A stretch of DNA of 20,771 nt from Collinsella sp. (GTDB lineage Bacteria > Actinomycetota > Coriobacteriia > Coriobacteriales > Coriobacteriaceae). Location: contig JAGZQO010000033.1 in assembly GCA_018382125.1 (NCBI GenBank), positions 1 to 20,771 on the forward strand, in the 5' to 3' direction. A model generated the notes under the pieces. It had not been told where the DNA came from, ran no database searches, and saw nothing but the letters and a program-made list of their open reading frames with translations. Each line of letters begins with the position of its first letter. The stretch's first letter is position 1. Of this stretch, positions 1-6,404 are shown piece after piece. Both the position numbers and the translations under genes were made by a program.

Positions 1-18
1 CGGGCTGATATAGGGAGA

Positions 19-57
19 GGGCCTGACCCCATATCGTTGGGGCCAGGCCCGATTTTG
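19..57 (+). terminator. Hairpin with short T-run, probable terminator of a gene left of the window
   Basis: GGGCCTG at 19-25 pairs with CAGGCCC at 44-50, and CCCC at 27-30 pairs with GGGG at 39-42, separated by one A/C mismatch. The 8-nt loop is 31-38. A weak T-run (GATTTTG) follows on the plus strand only. It could end a plus-strand gene lying left of the window. The minus-strand acetyltransferase also reads toward it but would meet no T-run there. Confidence 0.45.
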
Positions 58-109
58 CCTCTTGACAATGTCCTGCTCATATTAAAAGGAACGTCCCTAA
101 CTGCCGGGT

Positions 110-751
110 TTAGGCTGTTAGATCGAGTTCGTAGAGGAAGCTTTCGCGCGGCATGTCGTGACGGCGCTCTTCGCGGTTGGCGCGGTGCGTGGCCGTGCGC
201 TTAAAGCCGTGCAGCTCGTAGAACTTCCACGAGCAGTTGGAGTCGGTGTACAGGTGCGCCCTCGTCGCTCCAAGCGAGGACAGGTGCGAGACGGCGGCAT
301 CGAGCAGAACCGTGCCAACGCCCAGGCCATGGACATCGCGATCCACGGCAAGCAGCGTGACCTCGTTGTCGTGCGGCAACGGGCTGCTCTCGAGCAGGCG
401 GTTGTTGGTTCGGATGGTTGCGCGCACAAACGAGAGATACTCGGCGCACGCATCGGGCTCTAGCTCACGCATCTGCGATAGCAGCGCGCGTTCGGTATCC
501 ATCCAATGCTCGTTGATAGTGGTGCCGGAGCTCTGTCCCGCACGCGCGAGCGAAATGCCACGCGCCTGACCGTCGATTACGGCAACCTGTGAAAACGTCG
601 ACGACGAAAGGCAATAGGCGAGGTCGCACGCGGCCTCAAGGCGGTTGTACTCATCGTTATCCGAATTGTTATGCCAAAGCTGCTGCAGAATCAGCGCGAT
701 GGCGTCGAAGTCTTCGGTATCAAACGGTCGGTAGAGAACCCGCGAGACCAT
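110..751 (-). CDS. GNAT-family N-acetyltransferase
   Basis: This 213-residue protein has the GNAT fold signature for acetyl-CoA binding. The motif A pattern HGLGVG at residues 141-146 follows a beta strand (EVTLLAV) and precedes an alpha helix. The motif B-like segment FYELHGF lies at 177-183. Only the C-terminal half looks like a standard GNAT core. Residues 1-110 are longer than usual and mostly helical, so the acceptor site may be built there. The substrate cannot be told from sequence. The start ATG at 751 is preceded on the minus strand by AGAGG with 4 nt spacing. The gene is divergent from purH and appears monocistronic. No signal peptide or membrane segment is visible, so it should be cytoplasmic. 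Confidence 0.85.
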   Translation of the reverse strand: MVSRVLYRPFDTEDFDAIALILQQLWHNNSDNDEYNRLEAACDLAYCLSSSTFSQVAVIDGQARGISLARAGQSSGTTINEHWMDTERALLSQMRELEPDACAEYLSFVRATIRTNNRLLESSPLPHDNEVTLLAVDRDVHGLGVGTVLLDAAVSHLSSLGATRAHLYTDSNCSWKFYELHGFKRTATHRANREERRHDMPRESFLYELDLTA

Positions 752-1028
752 GGTGCCTCTTTCTTTTGCGGATGCATATCGAGCACAGTTCTACCACGCC
801 ATTGGCATCTAATTATGGTGCCCCTGTGTTCCATGAACTCACCGTGCCCGGTGCCATGCCCATCCCCTCCGCTCGCAAACTTTTTCTGCACATGCGCCCG
901 TTGCGGGGTGCATCGATGCGCTCGATGCGCTACATTAAATCAGTATTTTCAATGCCGCTGCGCGAGCGCTGCAGATCGACGTATCACCGACTCACAGAGC
1001 ACGGCGGCGTACCAGACAGGAGGACTGC

Positions 1029-2636
1029 ATGGGATCTGATGTGAAGATCGCACGCGCGTTGATCTCGGTTACCGATAAGACGGGCGTCGTCGATTTCGCA
1101 CGGACGCTGGTTGACGACTTTGGCGTCGAGATCATCTCTACGGGCGGCACGGCTCGTGCCATCGAGGACGCGGGCGTTCCCGTAACCCCCATCGAGGAGT
1201 TCACGGGCTATCCCGAGATGATGGACGGCCGCGTTAAGACCCTGCACCCCAAGGTTCATGGCGCGCTGCTGGCCCGCCGCGATTCCGAGCAGCACATGCA
1301 GGAGGCGGCTCAGCACGGCATTAAGCTGATCGACCTGGTCGTCGTCAACCTGTACGAGTTCGAGAAGACCGTCGCCAACCCCGAGGTCACCTTCGCGGAC
1401 GCCATCGAGCACATCGACATCGGTGGCCCCTCCATGCTGCGCTCTGCCGCCAAGAACGCCACGAGCGTTACCGTCATTTCCGATCCGGCCGACTATGATG
1501 CCGTCCTGGCCGAGATGCACGAGACCGGTGGCTGCACCACGCTTTCCACCCGTCGTCGCCTGCAGGTGAAGGTCTACCAGACCACCGCCGCCTACGACAC
1601 GGCCATCTCCCGCTGGCTCGCCGCCCAGGCAAGCGACGTGGCGGACACCTCTGCCAAGCTCGAGATTTCGCTGGAGAAGGTCGACGACCTGCGCTATGGC
1701 GAGAACCCGCAGCAGAAAGCCACAGTCTATCGCTTTGCCGAGGGCTGCGAGAACACCGCGAGCTCGCAGTTCCCGCTCGTGGGCTCCAAGCAGATCCAGG
1801 GCAAGCCGCTCAGCTACAACAACTATCTGGATGCCGACGCCGCCTGGAACCTGGTCCGCGAGTTCGACGAGCCGGCCTGCGTAATCCTCAAGCACCAGAA
1901 CCCCTGCGGTTCCGCCGTTGCCGAGGACATCACGGCTGCCTACGACCGCGCCTTTGCCTGCGATCCCAAGAGCGCCTTCGGCGGCATCATCGCCTGCAAC
2001 CGCGAGGTTCCCTTTGATCTGGTTGAGCACTTTGCCGATCAGAACAAGCAGTTCGTCGAGGTCATCATCGCCCCGAGCTACACCGCCGAGGCGCTCGAGC
2101 GCATGGCCAAGCGCCCCAACCTGCGCGTGTTGGCGACCGGCGGCGTGGACCACGGCGCTCAGGTGGAGCTGCGCTCCGTCGACGGCGGCATGCTGGTGCA
2201 GGAGGTCGACCACGTGACCGAGGATCCCGCGACCTTTACGTTCCCCACCGACCGCAAGCCCACCGACGCCGAGATGGCCGAGCTCGAGTTTGCCTGGAAG
2301 GTCTGCAAGGGCGTTAAGTCCAACGCCATCCTGGTCTCCAAGGGTAAGGCCGGCATTGGCATGGGCCCGGGTCAGCCTAACCGCGTTGACTCTGCGCTAC
2401 TTGCCTGCGAGCGCGCCGAGGACTTCTGCGAGCGCGAGGGCGTGGAGAAGGGCGGCTTTGCCTGTGCAAGCGACGCGTTCTTCCCGTTCCGCGACAACGT
2501 CGACGTGCTTGCTGCACACGGCGTGACCTGCATCATCCAGCCCGGCGGCTCCAAGCGCGACGACGAAAGCATCCAGGCCTGCAACGAGCACAATATTGCT
2601 ATGGTCTTTACGGGCGCCCGCCACTTCCGCCACTAA
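1029..2636 (+). CDS. purH: Bifunctional phosphoribosylaminoimidazolecarboxamide formyltransferase / IMP cyclohydrolase
   Basis: PurH performs the last two steps of de novo purine synthesis: formylation of AICAR with 10-formyl-tetrahydrofolate, then cyclisation to IMP. The 535 residues match the full family length. The IMP cyclohydrolase domain is about 1-200, with an MGS-like fold (STGGTA at 37-42; YPEMMDGRVK at 61-70; KTLHPKVHG at 70-78). The transformylase domain is about 205-535, with DLRYGENPQQ at 220-229 and the catalytic KHQNPCG at 288-294. The C-terminus ends in the typical FTGARHFRH. The start ATG has AGGAGG 5 nt upstream. The gene has its own terminator at 2836-2871, so it seems to be transcribed alone rather than inside a pur operon. 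I see no purine riboswitch in the roughly 280 bases upstream. One local variation is GPGQPNRVDS where many homologues have GAGQ(x)SRVDS. Confidence 0.97.
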   Translation: MGSDVKIARALISVTDKTGVVDFARTLVDDFGVEIISTGGTARAIEDAGVPVTPIEEFTGYPEMMDGRVKTLHPKVHGALLARRDSEQHMQEAAQHGIKLIDLVVVNLYEFEKTVANPEVTFADAIEHIDIGGPSMLRSAAKNATSVTVISDPADYDAVLAEMHETGGCTTLSTRRRLQVKVYQTTAAYDTAISRWLAAQASDVADTSAKLEISLEKVDDLRYGENPQQKATVYRFAEGCENTASSQFPLVGSKQIQGKPLSYNNYLDADAAWNLVREFDEPACVILKHQNPCGSAVAEDITAAYDRAFACDPKSAFGGIIACNREVPFDLVEHFADQNKQFVEVIIAPSYTAEALERMAKRPNLRVLATGGVDHGAQVELRSVDGGMLVQEVDHVTEDPATFTFPTDRKPTDAEMAELEFAWKVCKGVKSNAILVSKGKAGIGMGPGQPNRVDSALLACERAEDFCEREGVEKGGFACASDAFFPFRDNVDVLAAHGVTCIIQPGGSKRDDESIQACNEHNIAMVFTGARHFRH

Positions 2637-2657
2637 GTAGGGAAGCGGCGCTGCGGC

Positions 2658-2750
2658 TTGCCCAGCCACCGCACCTTGCCGTTCATTCGTCGCTCGCGTA
2701 CCCAAGTACGCGTCGCTCCTCTTTCACGGCAATCTGCGGCACCTGGGCAA
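2658..2750. repeat. Long nested inverted repeat 3' of purH
   Basis: Four stem segments are nested. TTGCCCAG at 2658-2665 pairs with CTGGGCAA at 2743-2750. CCGCA at 2669-2673 pairs with TGCGG at 2735-2739. TTGCCGT at 2676-2682 pairs with ACGGCAA at 2726-2732. GCGTAC at 2696-2701 pairs with GTACGC at 2706-2711 around a CCAA tetraloop. No T-run follows, and a separate intrinsic terminator lies about 85 nt downstream. It is therefore not a simple terminator. Its role is unknown: possibly an mRNA 3' end stabiliser or a mobile palindromic repeat. Confidence 0.7.
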
Positions 2751-2835
2751 CCCTCGCCGACCTGTTAGGTTGACTGGGGAGGATGGGATGTTATCTCGTC
2801 CCTTGGACTGGCCCCGCTTCTAAAATAATCTCTGC

Positions 2836-2871
2836 AAAAGACGGCTGCTCCGTTTGGAGGGCCGTCTTTTT
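2836..2871 (+). terminator. Intrinsic terminator of purH
   Basis: AAAAGACGGC at 2836-2845 pairs perfectly with GCCGTCTTTT at 2861-2870, with an inner CTCC/GGAG stem (2848-2851 with 2856-2859) capped by GTTT. Five T residues end the element. It stops only 17 nt before the first possible start codon of the next gene, so that gene needs its own promoter. Confidence 0.85.
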
Positions 2872-2879
2872 GGTATAAG
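2871..2879 (+). promoter_or_regulatory. Candidate extended -10 promoter for the 235-residue protein
   Basis: TGG followed by TATAAG (2874-2879) is an extended -10 pattern directly behind the purH terminator. Transcription would begin near 2886. I see no convincing -35 box at normal spacing. With this start site, an ATG at 2888 would be leaderless, while the ATG at 2912 would have a short leader with a GAAAGG ribosome site. Confidence 0.4.
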
Positions 2880-2911
2880 AGGACGGAATGACTAACACGA
2901 AAGGTATGACC

Positions 2912-3619
2912 ATGCCCCAGATTGATGATGCCGAGCTGTTTGGCAATGCCGAGGATCAGCGTGCGTACGAGGACTTTTGCGCCAATCAGGAGGCGGTCGA
3001 GAAGTTTACGCTCGACAAGCCCGCGCTTATCTGCCGTTGGCGCATGTCCAATAAAAAGGTGCCCATGCTCAACCGCCACATTCGCGCACTGTCCGAGCGC
3101 CTGGTGCAGGGCGAGCCGCTTACCCATAACATGCTCAGCTGGGCCAAACAGCACGTTGAGTGGTCGCTTGCCGAGGGCGATTACACTGCGCACGACGGCG
3201 TACTCATGCTGGTGATCGACATCAACGGCAACGCCGCCATGACGGTGGGGGAGTACGAGCCGCTCGCCGATACGTCGGCCAAGGCGCTGCGTGCCCGTTC
3301 CGCCGAGGCCCGCTCCGAGGCCGACGAGACCGGCATGGCGCCCGAGTTGCTCGCCGCCGTCAACAACGGCGAGCTTGCCTTTGTGGCGCCGGCGGACGAG
3401 TGCCTGTGCGGCACGGCGACGCTCATCGAGCAGCTCGCCCAGACCAAGGGCATCCCGGTCACGCGCGTAGACATTCCCGCGCAACTCAAGGGCGCGCTGT
3501 TCCTGGTGAGCGACGAGCACGGCGTGGTTCCCGCAACCGAGACGGACGCTGCCGAGGCCGACGCCGCGACGGTCGCCTTCTTCGCCGACGGCTACGAAAA
3601 GCTCCGCGCCCGCCGCTAA
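2912..3619 (+). CDS. Protein of unknown function, weakly like a class IV aminotransferase fold
   Basis: I do not recognise this 235-residue protein with certainty. It is acidic, alanine-rich, has no signal peptide or membrane segment, and should be cytoplasmic. The N-terminal part has a helix-rich stretch followed by the strand VLMLVIDINGNAAM. The C-terminal part (LAFVAPADECLCGTATLIEQ, then GIPVTRVDI, then GVVPATE) recalls the C-terminal half of class IV PLP aminotransferases such as PabC or IlvE. However, the usual substrate-binding and glutamate elements are not visible, so it may be a degenerate or non-catalytic relative. This is pattern resemblance only. In-frame ATGs also exist at 2888 (GAGG 5 nt upstream) and 2906. 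I prefer 2912 because GAAAGG lies 7 nt upstream and the likely promoter sits at 2871-2879. The gene is monocistronic, between the purH terminator and a hairpin cluster. Confidence 0.75.
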   Translation: MPQIDDAELFGNAEDQRAYEDFCANQEAVEKFTLDKPALICRWRMSNKKVPMLNRHIRALSERLVQGEPLTHNMLSWAKQHVEWSLAEGDYTAHDGVLMLVIDINGNAAMTVGEYEPLADTSAKALRARSAEARSEADETGMAPELLAAVNNGELAFVAPADECLCGTATLIEQLAQTKGIPVTRVDIPAQLKGALFLVSDEHGVVPATETDAAEADAATVAFFADGYEKLRARR

Positions 3620-3702
3620 ATGATTTTTCTGGGACGGGGATTAAAAACTCATTTAATTCCCGTGCTCGTCGCGAGCGAGAGGCAAGCCTCTGCCACTCGC
3701 GA
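3618..3702 (+). repeat. Hairpin cluster with two mutually exclusive foldings 3' of the 235-residue protein
   Basis: ACGGGGATTAAA at 3634-3645 pairs with TTTAATTCCCGT at 3652-3663 with one G/T wobble. Overlapping it, AAATGATTTTT at 3618-3628 can pair with AAAAACTCATTT at 3643-3654 with one bulge, so the two stems exclude each other. Just downstream, TCGCGAG at 3669-3675 pairs with CTCGCGA at 3696-3702, enclosing AGAGGC/GCCTCT (3678-3683 with 3686-3691) with an AA turn. No T-run follows either hairpin, so termination is uncertain. Confidence 0.5.
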
Positions 3703-3754
3703 ACAGTTCTGTCACTTTGGTGCCGCGTGAGGCGCGTATCTGCGGATCCGCGGT

Positions 3755-3760
3755 CATAAT
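3755..3760 (+). promoter_or_regulatory. Candidate -10 box of the two-component operon
   Basis: CATAAT followed by GGG lies 32 nt before the regulator start codon. The same ATAATGGG string occurs before uppP at 6340-6347. No clear -35 box is visible at 16-18 nt spacing. Confidence 0.35.
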
Positions 3761-3792
3761 GGGGCAAGACAACCAAGAGGGGGGCGGAATCC

Positions 3793-4464
3793 ATGGCGCT
3801 AATCTATATCGTTGAGGACGACGAGCCCATTCGTCGTGAGCTTGCCGACATCCTTGCCCGTGCCGGTTTTGAGGTCGAGGCCTGCGAATCGTTTGAGCAT
3901 GTCTCGCGCGATATTCTCGCCGCCGCGCCCGACCTGGTGCTGCTCGACCTCACGCTTCCCGTCAAGGACGGCCAGCATATCTGCCATGAGGTTCGCCGCG
4001 AATCCGAGGTTCCCATCATCGTCCTCACGTCGCGCGCGACCGAGATCGACGAGGTCATGGCCATGACGCTCGGCGCGGACGACTTTGTTCCCAAGCCCTA
4101 TAGCGCGCGCGTGCTCGTGGCGCGCATCAATGCCTTGCTGCGTCGCACCGCGGCGGCGGGCGAGCGCAGCACGCTCGTCCACAAGGGACTGGAGCTCGAC
4201 CTCGCACGCTCCATGGTCACCAACACGCAAACGGGCACCAGCACCGAGCTCACAAAAAACGAACTGCGTATTCTCTCGCTGCTTCTGAGCCGCGCGGGCA
4301 AGATTGTTTCGCGCTCGGCCATCATGCAGGATCTGTGGGACTCCGACGCCTTCGTGGACGACAATACGCTTACCGTCAACATCAACCGCCTGCGCACCAC
4401 GCTCGAAAAAATCGACATCAAGGGGTATTTGACGACGCACCGCGGCCAAGGCTATTCGGTCTAG
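3793..4464 (+). CDS. OmpR/PhoB-family response regulator
   Basis: This is a DNA-binding response regulator of 223 residues, a normal length for the family. The receiver domain (1-120) has the acidic pair E8-D9-D10, the phospho-acceptor D52 in LLDLTLP, the switch residue T79 in IVLTS, and the conserved K101 in PKPY. The C-terminal winged helix (about 128-223) has the typical ELTKNELRILSLLLS helix, the recognition region DDNTLTVNINRLR and the hairpin GYLTTHRGQGYSV. The start ATG follows a purine-rich AGAGGGGGG stretch. It lies 9 nt before the histidine kinase and is surely co-transcribed with it. Its similarity to the BceR/GraR type is inferred mainly from the partner kinase. Targets are unknown, and no ABC transporter of the BceAB kind is adjacent. 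Confidence 0.95.
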   Translation: MALIYIVEDDEPIRRELADILARAGFEVEACESFEHVSRDILAAAPDLVLLDLTLPVKDGQHICHEVRRESEVPIIVLTSRATEIDEVMAMTLGADDFVPKPYSARVLVARINALLRRTAAAGERSTLVHKGLELDLARSMVTNTQTGTSTELTKNELRILSLLLSRAGKIVSRSAIMQDLWDSDAFVDDNTLTVNINRLRTTLEKIDIKGYLTTHRGQGYSV

Positions 4465-4473
4465 GGGCCGGCT

Positions 4474-5517
4474 ATGTCGTTTGCCAAGTTCTTTAAAGAC
4501 GCGCTGCTTCCCGTCGCCGTGTGGACGTGCGGCGTGCTGCTGAGCTGCTTTGTGCTGACGGTCGCCGGTGCACCCGTTTCTATCGTGGTCGTGGCGGTTG
4601 GCGTGTCCTTTATCTTTGGTATGCTCGGCATCGTGATCGAGTACGCTCGCCGTCGCCGTTTTCTGCGTCAGTTGGAGCGCGCGGCAGAGGAGCTCGAGAG
4701 TCCCGCATGGGTGCAGGAGATGGTGCAATGTCCGACCTATGCCGAGGGCGAGCTCGAGTACGAGGTCTTGCGCCGGGTGGGCAAAGCCGCTTGTGACGAG
4801 GTTGCCGAAGGCAGGCGCCAGACCGATGACTATCGCGACTATATCGAGAGCTGGGTCCACGAGGCCAAGCTGCCTCTGGCGGCAGCCCATCTGATTTTGG
4901 AAAACCTGGACGGCAGCGAAGATGATCTGTCGCGCGTAGATGATCTCGGTCGCGAGCTTGCCCGCGTGGAGCGCTATATCGACCAGGCGCTCTACTATGC
5001 GCGCTCGGAGGTTGTGGAGCGCGATTATCTGATTCGACGTTGGAACCTCAAGGCTCTGGTGACGGGCGCAATCAAGGCCAATGCGCGCGAGCTCATCGCG
5101 GCACACGTGGCGCCGGTGTGCGAGAACCTCGACTTTGAGGTCTTTACCGACGAGAAGTGGCTCGAGTTTATTCTGGGCCAGCTCATTCAGAACAGCATTA
5201 AATATGCGCGTGAGGACGGCGCAAAGATCGTGTTTTCGGGTGCGTTGCTGGACGAGGGTCTGGCAAGCGAGCGTATCGAGCTTACCGTCGCGGACAACGG
5301 CTGTGGCGTGTGTGCGGCAGACCTGCCTCGCGTGTTCGAGAAGGGCTTTACCGGCGACAACGGCCGCACCACCAAGCGCGCAACGGGCATCGGCCTCTAC
5401 CTGGTGGCGCGCCTGTGCTCCAAGATGGGCATCGACGTCACCGCGGCATCCGAGCCCGGCGAAGGCTTCGTCGTCACGTTTGCCTTCTCAACCAACAAGT
5501 TTCAATACTTCGAGTAA
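4474..5517 (+). CDS. BceS/GraS-like intramembrane-sensing histidine kinase
   Basis: The 347-residue kinase has two hydrophobic helices near residues 11-31 and 34-56 joined by a turn of only a few residues. It therefore has almost no extracellular sensor. The phospho-acceptor is H129 in SWVHEAKLPLAA, the pattern typical of BceS/GraS kinases (WVHxxKxPxA). The ATPase domain shows the N box QLIQNSIKYA at 236-245 (N240), DNGCG at 274-278 and TGIGLYL at 304-310. Family knowledge: such kinases usually do not sense drugs themselves but are controlled by a BceAB-type ABC transporter in response to bacitracin or cationic peptides. No such transporter lies in this window. The gene follows the regulator by 9 nt and ends at a strong terminator. 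The neighbourhood (uppP about 900 nt downstream) fits an envelope-stress role, but this is inference. Confidence 0.93.
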   Translation: MSFAKFFKDALLPVAVWTCGVLLSCFVLTVAGAPVSIVVVAVGVSFIFGMLGIVIEYARRRRFLRQLERAAEELESPAWVQEMVQCPTYAEGELEYEVLRRVGKAACDEVAEGRRQTDDYRDYIESWVHEAKLPLAAAHLILENLDGSEDDLSRVDDLGRELARVERYIDQALYYARSEVVERDYLIRRWNLKALVTGAIKANARELIAAHVAPVCENLDFEVFTDEKWLEFILGQLIQNSIKYAREDGAKIVFSGALLDEGLASERIELTVADNGCGVCAADLPRVFEKGFTGDNGRTTKRATGIGLYLVARLCSKMGIDVTAASEPGEGFVVTFAFSTNKFQYFE

Positions 5518-5547
5518 CGCACACGGCAGATGTCCGCCTCAAACAAA

Positions 5548-5582
5548 GCGTGCCGCCCCAAACGGGGCGGCACGCTATTTTT
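5548..5582 (+). terminator. Strong intrinsic terminator of the two-component operon
   Basis: A perfect 12-bp stem is formed by GCGTGCCGCCCC at 5548-5559 and GGGGCGGCACGC at 5564-5575, with an AAAC loop. The T-rich tail TATTTTT follows. On the minus strand the tail would be TTTGTTT, so it may also work weakly for the convergent stress-protein gene. Confidence 0.9.
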
Positions 5583-5615
5583 CAATCAGACAACTCGCTG
5601 AAGTACGGTGACGAA

Positions 5616-5706
5616 GGCGCAAGGCCGGGAGGGGTTATCAAAGCCGACATCCCGCAGCCGCGAAGCGGCGAGGACGTCGGCGTGATAACCCCGCAGGCCT
5701 TGCGCC
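5616..5706. repeat. Long nested inverted repeat between the kinase terminator and the stress-protein gene
   Basis: GGCGCAAGGCC at 5616-5626 pairs perfectly with GGCCTTGCGCC at 5696-5706. GGGGTTATCA at 5631-5640 pairs with TGATAACCCC at 5683-5692. GCCGAC at 5643-5648 pairs with GTCGGC at 5676-5681. GCCGC at 5657-5661 pairs with GCGGC at 5665-5669 around GAA. That gives 32 paired positions in 91 nt. Near-complementary flanks (AAGTACGGT at 5601-5609, AACCTACTT at 5718-5726) extend into the stop codon region of the minus-strand gene. There is no T-run on either strand. It would lie in the 3' UTR of the stress-protein transcript. Confidence 0.8.
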
Positions 5707-5719
5707 GACGGGAAGGAAC

Positions 5720-6157
5720 CTACTTCACGACCAAGATGTCGCAGTCCGTGTTGCGCAGCAGGAACGTCGAAATCGAACCCAGCAGCGCATACTTGATCGA
5801 GGACAGGCCGCGGGCGCCGCAGAGCACCAGGTCGGGCTTAACCACGTCGAGCATCTCGTCCTTGAGCGTCTCGCGAATACGGCCGGCGCGAATCATGACC
5901 TCGACCTCGGGAATATCGGGATTGGCCTTGGCCTCTTCGAGCTGCTTGGCGATGGAGTTCTTAAATGCCTCCTCTAGGCCGTTGACCAGATCGACCGGAT
6001 AGGAACCGGCGCTCTCGAGCGCCGTGGAATCGATAACGTGGCCGATGATTAGCTTGGCGCCGTTGTTCGCGGCGACCTTGATGGCGCGTGCGAGCACAAA
6101 ATCCTGCTGCTCAGTACCGTCGAGTGAAACAAATACCTTGGTGTAGCCCTCGTTCAT
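5720..6157 (-). CDS. Universal stress protein, UspA family, ATP-binding type
   Basis: The 145-residue single-domain protein matches the usual Usp length. It begins with the strand KVFVSLDGTEQQ, where D13 lies in the adenine-binding region. It carries the ATP-binding signature G-2x-G-9x-G-S as GARG, nine residues, then GS near 113-127. It ends with CDILVVK. Usp proteins of this type bind ATP and support survival under stress; the exact target is not known. The start ATG has AAGGAGG 5-6 nt upstream on the minus strand. The gene is monocistronic, convergent with the two-component operon and divergent from uppP. A candidate promoter with a palindrome lies at 6248-6268. Confidence 0.94.
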   Translation of the reverse strand: MNEGYTKVFVSLDGTEQQDFVLARAIKVAANNGAKLIIGHVIDSTALESAGSYPVDLVNGLEEAFKNSIAKQLEEAKANPDIPEVEVMIRAGRIRETLKDEMLDVVKPDLVLCGARGLSSIKYALLGSISTFLLRNTDCDILVVK

Positions 6158-6247
6158 GGTTTCCTCCTTGGTCTATCGCACGGGCGCGGGGCTCGTGCAT
6201 CGGGCGGGCGCGGGCGCGTTGGCCGCCGGACACTTTATCTTGTTGCA

Positions 6248-6268
6248 GTTATACCCAAGGATTTGGGT
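6248..6268 (-). promoter_or_regulatory. Candidate stress-protein promoter abutting a 16-nt palindrome
   Basis: On the minus strand TATAAC (6253-6248) is a plausible -10 box, about 90 nt before the stress-protein start codon. Immediately upstream and overlapping by one base, ACCCAA at 6253-6258 and TTGGGT at 6263-6268 form a palindrome with a 4-nt centre, placed where a repressor or activator could act. No strong -35 box is visible. Confidence 0.35.
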
Positions 6269-6338
6269 TTGACCGCTCGCAATTCTGTGAACGGGCGAGT
6301 TTTTTGGTAAGGGTAGGCGTAGACGCGCCCGAACGGTT

Positions 6339-6344
6339 GATAAT
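6339..6344 (+). promoter_or_regulatory. Candidate -10 box of uppP
   Basis: GATAAT followed by GGG lies 60 nt before the proposed TTG start of uppP. The surrounding TGATAATGGG closely resembles TCATAATGGG in front of the two-component operon (3754-3763). There is no good -35 box, so an activator may be needed. Confidence 0.4.
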
Positions 6345-6404
6345 GGGACATCGCCCGCACCGTCCGCAGAACAATATCGGCGGGTGTCTAACGAGGGGGT
6401 CCCT

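Noticed and set aside
62..85. TTGACA followed by TATTAA, a possible plus-strand promoter
   Set aside because: The spacing is only 12 nt, too short for a sigma-70 type promoter, and it would drive antisense transcription into the acetyltransferase gene. Nothing else supports it.
589..1044. A plus-strand open frame of about 151 residues between the acetyltransferase and purH
   Set aside because: It starts inside the acetyltransferase gene, has no ribosome site, is Arg/Ser/Pro-rich and overlaps the purH start.
6276..6305. CTCGC/GCGAG stem followed by six T residues upstream of uppP
   Set aside because: The stem is only 5 bp with a 14-nt loop, and it lies upstream of the likely uppP -10 box, so there is no clear transcript for it to stop. 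It may only be a weak or chance structure.
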